Shown here: piece after piece, positions 43,077-51,903 of the stretch
Position numbering within the stretch: the first letter of the stretch is position 1
Layout: each line of letters begins with the position of its first letter
Source of the DNA: Lentisphaerota bacterium
Lineage (GTDB): Bacteria; Verrucomicrobiota; Lentisphaeria; Victivallales; Victivallaceae
Direction: 5' to 3'
Length of the DNA: 64,000 nt
NCBI GenBank assembly: GCA_015061625.1
Contig: SUWG01000002.1
Location: 62,001-126,000 of the forward strand
Notes under the pieces: generated by a model
The model's database searches: none
Told to the model about the DNA's origin: nothing
The model's input: only the letters and a program-made list of their open reading frames with translations
Position numbers and translations under genes: made by a program

Positions 43077-43224
43077 ATGTTGTGATTGACAAAAAGACAA
43101 TTTTTTTTGAGGTGGTGATCTGCGAAAAAGTTTTTTTGTCAGATGTTCGTGTCGATATCGGTACCGGTGTTAACAGCGTATTGATATATCTTCGATCAAC
43201 CAAAAAAATAAAAAGGAGCAGTTT

Positions 43225-44274
43225 ATGAAAATTTTAAGTGCAGTGTTGGCAGTGGCCTCGTGTATGATGCTTTGTGCATTGGAGGTGTCAGTCGGAGAAG
43301 TTGGAACATTGGTGCATGATGGTAATCATAATGCATTCCCATCGATTTGTCGTTTCGGAAATGATCTTTATTTGTCATTCCGCAAGGCTGTCGGACATAG
43401 GCCGGGAAATGGAGTTTTGCCGGTTTACCGTTCCCAAGATATGGGGAAAACGTGGGAAAAAATTGCGGAAATTGCCGATAGTAATGGAGATTTGCGTGAT
43501 CCGCGGTGCGTGGTGGTTGGCGGCAAACTGATGATTTATTCCGGATTGGTCGCTTATAATCAGGCGAATCAGAAAAGTTGGTGCGTCAAGGCTTATCAAA
43601 TGAATGATGACGGTAAGTTTATCGAAATTCCGGTGAGCGGATTTTTGAAAAATTCATTTATCTGGGGCGTGGTGGCATATGATGGCGGTTATGTGGCTAC
43701 GGCTTATGTTCCTGGCAATACCGCAAGTCTGTATAAAAGCCGTGACGGTCTGAATTGGGAACACTGGCTGACTTTCCCGGAACGCGGCAATGAAGTATCT
43801 CTGGCGGTCGATGCGACCGGCGATCTGCATTGTATTCTCCGTACAATCGATGTGAGGAATTTCTGGCCGTGGTATTACAATGTTGGCAAAGACGGTAAAT
43901 TTGTGACGGCAAAGAGGATCAAAGAGGGGATGCAGGGCATTATGCTTCAGTGTGTCGGCGATGGCTTTGTTGTAGCGGCCAGACATTGGAGCATGGGCAG
44001 ACTTGGTGCGGAAGACTTCCGGATGGATCTTTTTACCATGGATAAAGATTGCAATTTGACCTTGGTGAAAAGGATGCCGAGCAGTGATGATTGTTCCTAT
44101 CCTTTTGTTGCTCCGCTTGGCGATGGTAAATGGTATATGGTCTACTATTCCCAGCACAATTATTTTGATGAATTCCGGCGTGACAATCCGGAATATAACT
44201 GGCAGCGGATGCTTGGTTCACCCCGGCCGGCAGATATCTGTTTTGCCATTCTTGAAGTTGATACCACCAGATAA
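43225..44274 (+). CDS. Secreted sialidase-like beta-propeller protein
   Basis: Exported protein of 349 residues with signal peptide MKILSAVLAVASCMMLCALE. At least two Asp-box-like turns are visible (YRSQDMGKTWEKI and YKSRDGLNWEHW), and the repeated beta-blade pattern fits a sialidase-superfamily six-bladed propeller. The Arg in SFRKAVGH near residue 55 and DLRDPRCVV near residue 94 could match arginines that bind carboxylate in sialidases, but I cannot assign the full triad. It has AGGAG upstream and stands alone, with a terminator after it. It may act on another acidic sugar or be non-catalytic. Confidence 0.65.
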   Translation: MKILSAVLAVASCMMLCALEVSVGEVGTLVHDGNHNAFPSICRFGNDLYLSFRKAVGHRPGNGVLPVYRSQDMGKTWEKIAEIADSNGDLRDPRCVVVGGKLMIYSGLVAYNQANQKSWCVKAYQMNDDGKFIEIPVSGFLKNSFIWGVVAYDGGYVATAYVPGNTASLYKSRDGLNWEHWLTFPERGNEVSLAVDATGDLHCILRTIDVRNFWPWYYNVGKDGKFVTAKRIKEGMQGIMLQCVGDGFVVAARHWSMGRLGAEDFRMDLFTMDKDCNLTLVKRMPSSDDCSYPFVAPLGDGKWYMVYYSQHNYFDEFRRDNPEYNWQRMLGSPRPADICFAILEVDTTR

Positions 44275-44292
44275 AATAATATTTTTTACGAA

Positions 44293-44322
44293 GGCACTCC
44301 GGTCTTGGAGTGCTTTTTTTTG
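44293..44322 (+). terminator. Terminator of the sialidase-like gene
   Basis: A 7-bp GC-containing stem (44294-44300 with 44307-44313) is followed by nine T. Confidence 0.85.
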
Positions 44323-44447
44323 TTGAAAATTTTATGTTTTTTTAATAAAATGGTGTAAGAAAATATTTTTTGCTGTGGAATATAATATGTGAAAAGTAAA
44401 AAAATGTTACAATTCATATAAACATTATATTTGCAGGAGAAAGAAAA

Positions 44448-46868
44448 ATGCGTGTAGAGTGTCCCAAATGTAATTCACCATTGGATATTGAGAATGAGGG
44501 TGTTTATCAATGTTCAAGTTGCGGTTGTGAAATAGAGATCGTTGCCGATGAGGATGAACCGATTGAAGAGGAGGTGTCTATTCCGGTTGCTCCGCAACCG
44601 CCGGTTACCCCCAGATTGGTTTCTCCGAGACCTGTTTCTCCGCGACCTGTTTCTCCGCGACCTGCTTCTCCGCGACCTGCTTCTCCGAGACCGGGAGCGT
44701 ACTCTCCTTATGCTCCGACTCCGGGGATGGCACGTCCTGCGGAACAATATCCGTCGTCGCCGGAATCTCATGGAAATAAAGCGGTGAAAATCATTATTTG
44801 CTGTGTTTGCGGCTTGCTTGTTGCCGGAATTGCATTGTTCGGGTGGAATTATTGGTATAAGGGCAATAATGCATCACAAGCCGATACTGCGCAAGAGCAA
44901 TCTGCAGACGGGCAGGAAGCAACTTTGGATATGGCTCAAGTGCAGGCGTTGAAAGACAAGGGCGTTTTATTTTCTGAAGATAACCTTACGATCATCGGCT
45001 GTACCAATAGAAATATTACTGAAGTGGTGATCCCCAATGGCGTTACTGCTATTGGCAATGGGGCATTCCGCTCCTGTAGCAAATTGACCTCTGTGACCAT
45101 TCCGGATAGCGTGACCACGATCGGCGAAAACGCTTTTTCCAGGTGTGAAGCATTGACTTCTGTGACCATTCCGGATAGCGTGACCACGATCGGTAAAGAT
45201 GCTTTTTCCTGGTGTAAAGCATTGACCTCTGTTGAGTTCGGAGCCGGAGTGTCAGTTGTTGAAGAATGTGCTTTTAACAGCTGCGAAAAATTATCTTCGG
45301 TTACTTTGCCGGAGTCATTGCGTGTAATTGGTAAAAGTGCTTTTTCCAGTACTGCATTAACTTCGATTGTAATTCCCGGATCAGTAACCTCCATCGGAGA
45401 TAATGCGTTTTCATCATGCGATGATTTGACTTCGGTTACGATCAAAGAGGGGGTGGGCAAAATATGTGCCTATGCTTTTGCCAATTGCAGAAAATTGCAA
45501 ACGGTGACTATCCCGGCAAGTTTGACTGAAATAGAGGAGAATGTATTCAGAAGAACTGATGTGAGGCTCCGTATAGCTTCCGGAAATCAGGTATTTAAAG
45601 TGGCGGCTAATGGCATGCTGATCGATGTGCGTAAACAAACGCTTCTTTTTGCTCCGTCATCGATAGTGTCATGTACCATCCCTTATGATGTTACTGCCAT
45701 TGGTGAAGGAGCATTTTCTGAATGCGATAATTTGCGTAATGTGACTATACCGGGAAATGTCAAGGTCATCGGGACGGGGGCATTTTTTGACTGCGATGAA
45801 TTGACCGGAGTGGTTATTGCTGACGGCGTGGTTGAAATCGGCGAAAGAGCATTTGGTGAATGTGATAAATTACAGCCATTTTCATTACCGGATAGCATAA
45901 GAAAGATTGGTAAAGATGCTTTTCACGAGTGTGAGCGGCTTGAAGTTGTGATACCAGCCGGTGTGGAAGATATCGGCGGCAGAGCATTTAAAGACTGCCG
46001 TTCAGTCTCCTTTGCTCCGGGGAATCGCCATTTTACGGTAACCGCAGATGGGGTGTGGTTGAATCAGACCAGTAAAACGGTTGTAATGGTGCCGCATACT
46101 GTTACTAATTACCGGGTGCCGCTTGGATACAGGATCATCGGTGATTATGCCTTTTATGGAAATGAAAATTTGCGTTCAGTGGTGATCACCAGTGCCGTTG
46201 TTGAAATCGGTGACGGTGCTTTTGAGGAATGCACTAATCTGCGCAGTGTGGAAATGTCGCCTTATATTCGCAAAATCGGATATAAGGCATTTAGCGGAAC
46301 CTCCATTTCTTCAATAAATATTCCTTCCGGATGCCGTGAGATCGGGGGATATGTATTCAGTCATTGCCGTCAGTTAAGACAAATATCTTTGCCTGCCGGT
46401 ATTACGAAGATTGCCAATGGAATGTTTTATTGTTGTGAGAACTTATCAACGGTTACCATTCCGGCAAGCGTGCGGGAAATTGAGACTTTCGCTTTTGGAG
46501 ACTGCGGGATAACTGATATAACTTTGCCCGCCGGATTGCAGGTGCTTGGTGAATATGCGTTCAACTCGTGTGAAAGGTTAAGAGAGATCACTATTCCCGG
46601 ATCGGTAAAAATAATCAGAAACAATGCATTTGCCATGTGTCGCTCGTTGATTTCTGTAACCATCGAAAATGGAGTGACTGAAATCGAAGATAGTGCATTT
46701 AACTATTGCTCCATGTTGAGCAGTGTTTCTATTCCGGATAGTGTTATCCGCATCGGAGATTTTGCTTTTTCCAGCTATAGAGGTCGCTTGAGTTATGTTT
46801 CTATCCCGCAAAATACCATTTTGGGGCAATACGCCTTTGACAGCAACTGCCGTGTCGAACGCAGATGA
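44448..46868 (+). CDS. Membrane-anchored BspA-type leucine-rich repeat protein with zinc ribbon
   Basis: Protein of 806 residues. It starts with a zinc-ribbon-like module (Cys5, Cys8, Cys22, Cys25). Then come an acidic stretch, a Pro-rich linker of SPRPV/SPRPA units (about residues 58-83), and one membrane segment (KIIICCVCGLLVAGIALFGW, about 107-127). The rest consists of about 20 LRR_5 repeats of 23 residues (LTSVTIPDSVTTIGENAFSR type). With no signal peptide, the ribbon is probably cytoplasmic and the LRR part exported. BspA-like LRR proteins often bind host or microbial surfaces; that role is inferred. Repeats at 45084-45221 are nearly identical at DNA level. The ribosome-binding site is AGGAGAAAG. 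Confidence 0.85.
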   Translation: MRVECPKCNSPLDIENEGVYQCSSCGCEIEIVADEDEPIEEEVSIPVAPQPPVTPRLVSPRPVSPRPVSPRPASPRPASPRPGAYSPYAPTPGMARPAEQYPSSPESHGNKAVKIIICCVCGLLVAGIALFGWNYWYKGNNASQADTAQEQSADGQEATLDMAQVQALKDKGVLFSEDNLTIIGCTNRNITEVVIPNGVTAIGNGAFRSCSKLTSVTIPDSVTTIGENAFSRCEALTSVTIPDSVTTIGKDAFSWCKALTSVEFGAGVSVVEECAFNSCEKLSSVTLPESLRVIGKSAFSSTALTSIVIPGSVTSIGDNAFSSCDDLTSVTIKEGVGKICAYAFANCRKLQTVTIPASLTEIEENVFRRTDVRLRIASGNQVFKVAANGMLIDVRKQTLLFAPSSIVSCTIPYDVTAIGEGAFSECDNLRNVTIPGNVKVIGTGAFFDCDELTGVVIADGVVEIGERAFGECDKLQPFSLPDSIRKIGKDAFHECERLEVVIPAGVEDIGGRAFKDCRSVSFAPGNRHFTVTADGVWLNQTSKTVVMVPHTVTNYRVPLGYRIIGDYAFYGNENLRSVVITSAVVEIGDGAFEECTNLRSVEMSPYIRKIGYKAFSGTSISSINIPSGCREIGGYVFSHCRQLRQISLPAGITKIANGMFYCCENLSTVTIPASVREIETFAFGDCGITDITLPAGLQVLGEYAFNSCERLREITIPGSVKIIRNNAFAMCRSLISVTIENGVTEIEDSAFNYCSMLSSVSIPDSVIRIGDFAFSSYRGRLSYVSIPQNTILGQYAFDSNCRVERR
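44619..44693 (+). repeat. 15-bp tandem repeat in the Pro-rich linker
   Basis: Five consecutive 15-bp units encode Val/Ala-Ser-Pro-Arg-Pro; neighbouring units differ by only one or two bases. Copy number is likely variable between strains. Confidence 0.9.
45084..45221 (+). repeat. Duplicated 69-bp LRR unit
   Basis: Two adjacent 69-bp units (45084-45152 and 45153-45221) share most bases, including a run from TCTGTGACCATT to CACGATCGG. They are a recent in-frame duplication of one repeat. Confidence 0.85.
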
Positions 46869-46871
46869 TAC

Positions 46872-46900
46872 TTGAAAACCTCTGTTTGTCAGTGTATATT
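46872..46900 (+). promoter_or_regulatory. Candidate hydG promoter
   Basis: TTGAAA (46872-46877) and TATATT (46895-46900) are 17 nt apart, directly after the LRR gene stop. No terminator of the LRR gene is seen before it. Confidence 0.6.
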
Positions 46901-47043
46901 ATACGCTGAAACGCTTCCGAGGCAAAAGGTATGGTTCCTGATGCCGGGGGATGCAGTTGAAAAATGGTTCGCCGTACTTATGGCATCTGCTTTTTGCTGT
47001 TTCCTCCAGAGAAAGAGGATGCAAAAAGAGCAGAGGTTTTCTT

Positions 47044-48459
47044 ATGTATGATGTCATGTCTCCCCATGCCGTGGATTTTATTGATGACGGCGAAATTCAG
47101 GCAACTTTGAAATTTGCCGATGAGAATAAAAATAATGCCGCTTTGATCAGTGAGATCATTGCCAAAGCCAGAGAATGCAAAGGCTTGAGCCACCGTGAGG
47201 CTCTGCTGCTGCTCGATTGTGATTTGCCGGATAAAAATCGGGAAATTCTCGATCTGGCTATGGAGATCAAACGCAAATTTTACGGTAACCGGATCGTGAT
47301 GTTTGCTCCGCTGTATCTGTCAAACTATTGCATCAACAGTTGTGTATATTGCCCGTATCATGTGCAGAACCGCACTATCCCCCGCAAAAAACTCACCCAG
47401 GAGGAGATCCGTAACGAGGTGATCGCTCTGCAGGATATGGGCCACAAACGTCTGGCTCTGGAAACCGGTGAAGATCCGGTGAATAACCCCATCGAATATG
47501 TGCTTGAGAGTATCAAAACGATTTATTCGATCAAGCATAAAAATGGAGCCATTCGCCGGGTCAACGTCAATATAGCCGCTACCACGGTGGAAAATTACCG
47601 GAAACTTAAAGATGCCGGTATCGGTACCTACATCCTGTTTCAGGAAACCTACAATAAAAAGAACTATGAGGCACTTCACCCCGCCGGCCCCAAGCACGAT
47701 TACGCATGGCACACTGAAGCGATGGATCGGGCGATGGATGGCGGCATCGATGATGTCGGTTGCGGAGTTTTGTATGGATTAAGTACCTACCGTTACGATT
47801 TTGTGGGCCAGTTGATGCACGCTGAACACCTTGAGGCATTCAAGGGAGTAGGCCCGCATACGATCAGCGTTCCCCGTATCCGTCCGGCGGATGACATTGA
47901 CGCAGAAAAATTCAGCAATGCCATTTCGGATGATATGTTTGAAAAACTCGTGGCAGTTTTACGTATCGCAGTGCCTTATACCGGCATAATCGTTTCCACC
48001 CGGGAATCCAAAGCCGCCAGAGAAAGAGTTTTGAAAGTTGGTGTCTCCCAGATTTCCGGCGGTTCGCGTACCAGTGTCGGCGGCTACACTACCGAAGCGC
48101 GTCATGATGAAACTGCCCAATTCGATGTCAGTGATTTGCGGACTTTGGATGAAGTGATCAAATGGCTTTTGGAGCAGGGGCATATTCCCAGTTTTTGTAC
48201 AGCCTGTTACCGTGAGGGGCGTACCGGAGACCGGTTTATGAGTCTGGTTAAATCCGGGCAGATCGCCAACTGCTGTCAGCCCAATGCATTGATGACGTTG
48301 AAAGAGTATCTGGAAGATTATGCAACGTCGGAAACTAGAGAGAGCGGCGATAAGATGATCGCTTTGGAGTTGCAGAATGTTCCCAATGAAAAAGTCCGTT
48401 CCATCGCAGAGCAGAATTTGAAAGATATTTGCAACGGCAAACGGGATTTCCGTTTCTGA
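47044..48459 (+). CDS. hydG: [FeFe]-hydrogenase maturase HydG (radical SAM tyrosine lyase)
   Basis: Radical SAM enzyme of 471 residues that splits tyrosine to give the CO and CN ligands of the hydrogenase H-cluster. The radical SAM cluster motif is Cys96-X3-Cys100-X2-Cys103 (CINSCVYC). The C-terminal accessory cluster motif is CTAC followed by a Cys pair 21-22 residues on (ANCCQPNA), as in HydG and not ThiH. The frame begins at 46951, but 47044 gives the usual length and starts after AGAGG. HydE, HydF and the hydrogenase are not in the window. uvrB follows after only 9 nt, so the two may share a transcript. Confidence 0.94.
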   Translation: MYDVMSPHAVDFIDDGEIQATLKFADENKNNAALISEIIAKARECKGLSHREALLLLDCDLPDKNREILDLAMEIKRKFYGNRIVMFAPLYLSNYCINSCVYCPYHVQNRTIPRKKLTQEEIRNEVIALQDMGHKRLALETGEDPVNNPIEYVLESIKTIYSIKHKNGAIRRVNVNIAATTVENYRKLKDAGIGTYILFQETYNKKNYEALHPAGPKHDYAWHTEAMDRAMDGGIDDVGCGVLYGLSTYRYDFVGQLMHAEHLEAFKGVGPHTISVPRIRPADDIDAEKFSNAISDDMFEKLVAVLRIAVPYTGIIVSTRESKAARERVLKVGVSQISGGSRTSVGGYTTEARHDETAQFDVSDLRTLDEVIKWLLEQGHIPSFCTACYREGRTGDRFMSLVKSGQIANCCQPNALMTLKEYLEDYATSETRESGDKMIALELQNVPNEKVRSIAEQNLKDICNGKRDFRF

Positions 48460-48468
48460 TGATCAATT

Positions 48469-50505
48469 ATGGGAATATTCAAACTGCACGCTCCCTTTGA
48501 ACCGGCCGGCGATCAGCCGGAAGCGATCCGGCAACTCCGGGAAAATCTGAAAAACGGTAAACGTTATCAGACTTTGCATGGAGTTACCGGATCCGGTAAA
48601 ACTTTTGTGCTGGCACAGGCTATCGCCAGAGAAAACCGGCCGGTGCTGGTTCTGTCTCACAACAAAACTCTGGCAGCCCAGCTTTACAGTGAATTCAAAA
48701 GTTTTTTTCCGGAAAATGCCGTTGAATATTTCATCAGTTACTACGATTATTACCTGCCGGAATCTTACATCCCCCAAACCGATACCTATATCGCCAAGGA
48801 TGCTTCGATCAACGAGGATATCGAGAAATTACGTTTATCTGCCACTGCCAGTCTGGTTGAGCGCAGAGATGTGATCATTGTAGCAAGTGTTTCCTGTATT
48901 TACAGTTTGGGCGCACCGGAAGAGTTTACTGAAATGTGTGTGCGATTGGATTCCGGAGATACCATCAATCGTGATGAGTTGTTGCGCCGGTTGATCGAAA
49001 TCCAGTATAACCGTAACGATACCGCACCGGGTAAAGGTGAATTCCGGGTGCGTGGTGATGTGGTGGATGTTTTTGAACCGCAGAGAGATGATTTTATCCG
49101 GATAAGTTTTTTCGACGATGCCATCGAACGTATGGAGCGGCGGGATGCTTTGACCGGTAAATTGAAGTCTGTTCTTCCTGAAGGGACTTTGTTTCCCTGC
49201 AAACATTTTGTGATGCCGCCGGATCGGATCGCTCAGGCCTCTGAATCCATCCGGCAGGAGATGCGGGAAAGAGTGAAATATTTTGAAGATCAGGGGCTGC
49301 TGGTCGAAGCCCAGCGTATCGGTCAGCGGGTCGAATATGATTTGGATATGATGAAAGAGTTGGGGTATTGCAGTGGAATTGAAAATTATACCATGCATTT
49401 ATCCAACCGTCAGCCGGGAATGCGCCCGTATTGTCTTTTTGACTTTTTCAAGGATGATTTTCTTACTATCGTTGATGAATCACACGTTACTTTGCCGCAG
49501 GTACAGGCCATGTATAAGGCTGACCGGCAACGCAAACAGACGTTGATCGATCATGGTTTCCGCCTGCCGTCGGCTTTGGAAAACCGGCCGCTGCGCTTTG
49601 ATGAGTTTGACGGCTTGACCGGACAGACGATATATGTTTCTGCCACACCGGGAGAAATGGAAAAGGAGCGTTCCGGAGAGATGGTGGAGTTGGTTGTGCG
49701 CCCGACCGGTTTGCTTGATCCGGAAATCGAAGTCCGCCCGCTGGAGGGGCAGTTGGATGATGTTATCGGAGAGATCCGTAAAGTTTCTGCCGCCGGAGAG
49801 AGAACATTAGTTACCACTCTGACCAAGAAAAATGCGGAAAGACTTTCAGATTATCTGCTGGATATCGGAGTCCGGACCAGTTATCTGCATTCGGATATGG
49901 ATGCTTTGGAAAGGGTGCGGGTGCTGAATAAACTGCGCGATGGGGATTTTGAGTGTGTTGTCGGCATCAATTTGCTCCGGGAAGGAATCGACTTGCCGGA
50001 AGTCGGTCTGGTGGCGATCCTTGATGCGGATAAAGTCGGTTTTCTGCGTTCTGAAAGGTCTCTGGTGCAGACTGCGGGCCGGGCGGCGCGAAACCGGAAT
50101 GGCAGAGTTATTCTGTACGGTGATGAAATCACTCCGGCGATGAAATCACTTATCGATGAAACTGCCCGCAGACGAAAAAAACAGGCCGCATATAACGAAG
50201 CACATGGAATTATTCCACAAACAGTGGTTAAAGAAAAACGGCAGACGATCAGCGAGATTATCGGTAGTAAACCACGCAATAAGCGCAGCAAAATGCCGGA
50301 TTTCAACTGTAATACATTCAACGATGGCGGTGACGGCATCGTCAATTTTGATAAAATGAATATGGATAGCCGGGAAATGGCGGCACTGATCGCGGAATTG
50401 ACCAGCGAAATGCTTTCTGCCGCCGAGGCTTTGGAATTTGAACGCGCTGCAGATTTGCGCGATCAGATAAGAAAAATTTCCGGGAAATCAACTGTTTCCC
50501 GTTGA
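48469..50505 (+). CDS. uvrB: Excinuclease ABC subunit B
   Basis: Helicase-like DNA damage recognition subunit of nucleotide excision repair, 678 residues. Visible are FEPAGDQPEAI, Walker A GVTGSGKT near residue 42, the beta-hairpin region YYDYYLPESYIPQTDTYIAK, DESH, the helicase motif GINLLREGIDLPEV and QTAGRAARN. The C-terminal UVR domain (LTSEMLSAAEALEFERAADL) binds UvrC. The length and start match the family. It lies 9 nt after hydG. No clear hairpin terminator is seen in the 295-nt gap that follows. Confidence 0.98.
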   Translation: MGIFKLHAPFEPAGDQPEAIRQLRENLKNGKRYQTLHGVTGSGKTFVLAQAIARENRPVLVLSHNKTLAAQLYSEFKSFFPENAVEYFISYYDYYLPESYIPQTDTYIAKDASINEDIEKLRLSATASLVERRDVIIVASVSCIYSLGAPEEFTEMCVRLDSGDTINRDELLRRLIEIQYNRNDTAPGKGEFRVRGDVVDVFEPQRDDFIRISFFDDAIERMERRDALTGKLKSVLPEGTLFPCKHFVMPPDRIAQASESIRQEMRERVKYFEDQGLLVEAQRIGQRVEYDLDMMKELGYCSGIENYTMHLSNRQPGMRPYCLFDFFKDDFLTIVDESHVTLPQVQAMYKADRQRKQTLIDHGFRLPSALENRPLRFDEFDGLTGQTIYVSATPGEMEKERSGEMVELVVRPTGLLDPEIEVRPLEGQLDDVIGEIRKVSAAGERTLVTTLTKKNAERLSDYLLDIGVRTSYLHSDMDALERVRVLNKLRDGDFECVVGINLLREGIDLPEVGLVAILDADKVGFLRSERSLVQTAGRAARNRNGRVILYGDEITPAMKSLIDETARRRKKQAAYNEAHGIIPQTVVKEKRQTISEIIGSKPRNKRSKMPDFNCNTFNDGGDGIVNFDKMNMDSREMAALIAELTSEMLSAAEALEFERAADLRDQIRKISGKSTVSR

Positions 50506-50739
50506 ATAAAAATTTGTCTTCCATGACGGTTGTCAATGGAGCATATTTCTACTTCTTTCTTTTTTATCCCCATTTTTTTTACCTGTTTTCTCCTCTTGAG
50601 ATAACTGTCTTATTCAGGAGGATGAGAGCATAACATTTCACCTGTAATATTTTTTTGCATTGGTATGTGATTTTGGTATGATTTTTTTCAGCAGGTGTAT
50701 GTTTTTTTTCGAATTTTACTTTGGGAACAAATTAAGTAG

Positions 50740-50768
50740 TTGCATTTGCAATTCGGCAATGGTATAAT
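50740..50768 (+). promoter_or_regulatory. Promoter of the second glycan operon
   Basis: TTGCAT (50740-50745) and a perfect TATAAT (50763-50768) are 17 nt apart, with transcription expected near 50775. The rest of 50506-50739 is A/T-rich and holds nothing else I can identify. Confidence 0.7.
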
Positions 50769-50800
50769 TAAATCGCAACATAAAGACAGGGTGATGTGGT

Positions 50801-51874
50801 GTGAATACGGTATCTGTGCAAAAAAGTAAATTCTTATACGGGAAAATTGCTGACAGGATCAATATGGATTTCTGTAACAGAGAGAGTATTCCAAGTGAAA
50901 GAGAACTTGCTCAACGTTATAATTGTACCCGAACTACTATACGTGCTGCATTGAGTTTGCTTGAGGCACAAAGTAAATTATCCCGCTGTAAGAGGAAACG
51001 TAAAGTTATTTGCCGGTTGGAAAATTTTTTCAGAAAAATTGTAATGTTCGTGGAAAAAGAATCTTTGAAAGACCCGAATTTTATGGATTTTGTTGCCGGA
51101 TGTATGCATCAGGCTTCGGAAGAAAATTTTGTGATAACTGTACAGATAGTGGACGAGTTGTTATCTGTCGAATGTTTTTTTTATGAGATGTTTTCTGCAG
51201 ATAAGGTGGCCTATCTCATCGCTTGTGATGTAAATGATGATATATTGAAAATGTTGGATAATTCAGGAAAACCATGTGTGATAATGGGATGCCGGATTTT
51301 TAAAAACAACTACACCCCTAAACATTGTTTTGAGTATTATATCGCTCAAAATGAAAGAAATGCCATGGTCCTGGATAAATTGCTGGCAATGGGGCACCGG
51401 AAAATTCTGACTGTCAATTGTGAAGCTTACGAAAATGTTGCAAGACAACTTTACAGCAAGTACAATGCTTCCTTTGATGATTTCAGTTCGATAAATATTC
51501 ACTGGTCAATTGCCAGTGCGACTAAATTGCTTTATGCTCAAAGTGCAGAAATTGCCAGACAGGCCAGAAACTATACTGCTTTATGGATACCATTCGGTAA
51601 TGTGGTCAGTTTCGGAATATATGCTGCTTTGGTAAGAGAGGGTATTAAAATACCGGAAGAGTTGAGTGTGGTGACTTCCAGCGGCAGAAACGAATGGTTT
51701 GTGTCGCATTTTAAAATCAGTACGGTTTTTTCTTCTGCGTGGGATGAGGGTGTTGGTTGTGTCAAAGAAATATCCCGGCAATTGTGTAACGGAGAAGTGG
51801 TCAGCGGCATACATTTTACGGAATATTATTTTATCGATTATGGTACACTTTTACCGCCGAATGAGAAATATTGA
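50801..51874 (+). CDS. GntR-type winged-helix regulator with LacI-like sensor domain
   Basis: Regulator of 357 residues starting with GTG. The N-terminal winged helix is GntR-like (IPSERELAQRYNCTRTTIRA, then ALSLLEAQ). From about residue 75 it resembles the periplasmic-binding-protein fold of LacI/GalR sensors (LLAMGHRKILTVN, LWIPFGNVVSFGIYAALV, GIKIPEELSVVTSSG), as in AraR-type regulators. It is the first gene of the operon, 29 nt before the GH106-like gene, and probably represses the operon until a sugar ligand binds (inference). Confidence 0.83.
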   Translation: MNTVSVQKSKFLYGKIADRINMDFCNRESIPSERELAQRYNCTRTTIRAALSLLEAQSKLSRCKRKRKVICRLENFFRKIVMFVEKESLKDPNFMDFVAGCMHQASEENFVITVQIVDELLSVECFFYEMFSADKVAYLIACDVNDDILKMLDNSGKPCVIMGCRIFKNNYTPKHCFEYYIAQNERNAMVLDKLLAMGHRKILTVNCEAYENVARQLYSKYNASFDDFSSINIHWSIASATKLLYAQSAEIARQARNYTALWIPFGNVVSFGIYAALVREGIKIPEELSVVTSSGRNEWFVSHFKISTVFSSAWDEGVGCVKEISRQLCNGEVVSGIHFTEYYFIDYGTLLPPNEKY

Positions 51875-51903
51875 AAAATCGCGTTTTATTGCAGAGGATT
51901 TGA

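Noticed and set aside
44514-44771. Arg/Ser-rich minus-strand frame
   Set aside because: It is an antisense reading of the 15-bp Pro-rich repeat of the LRR gene.
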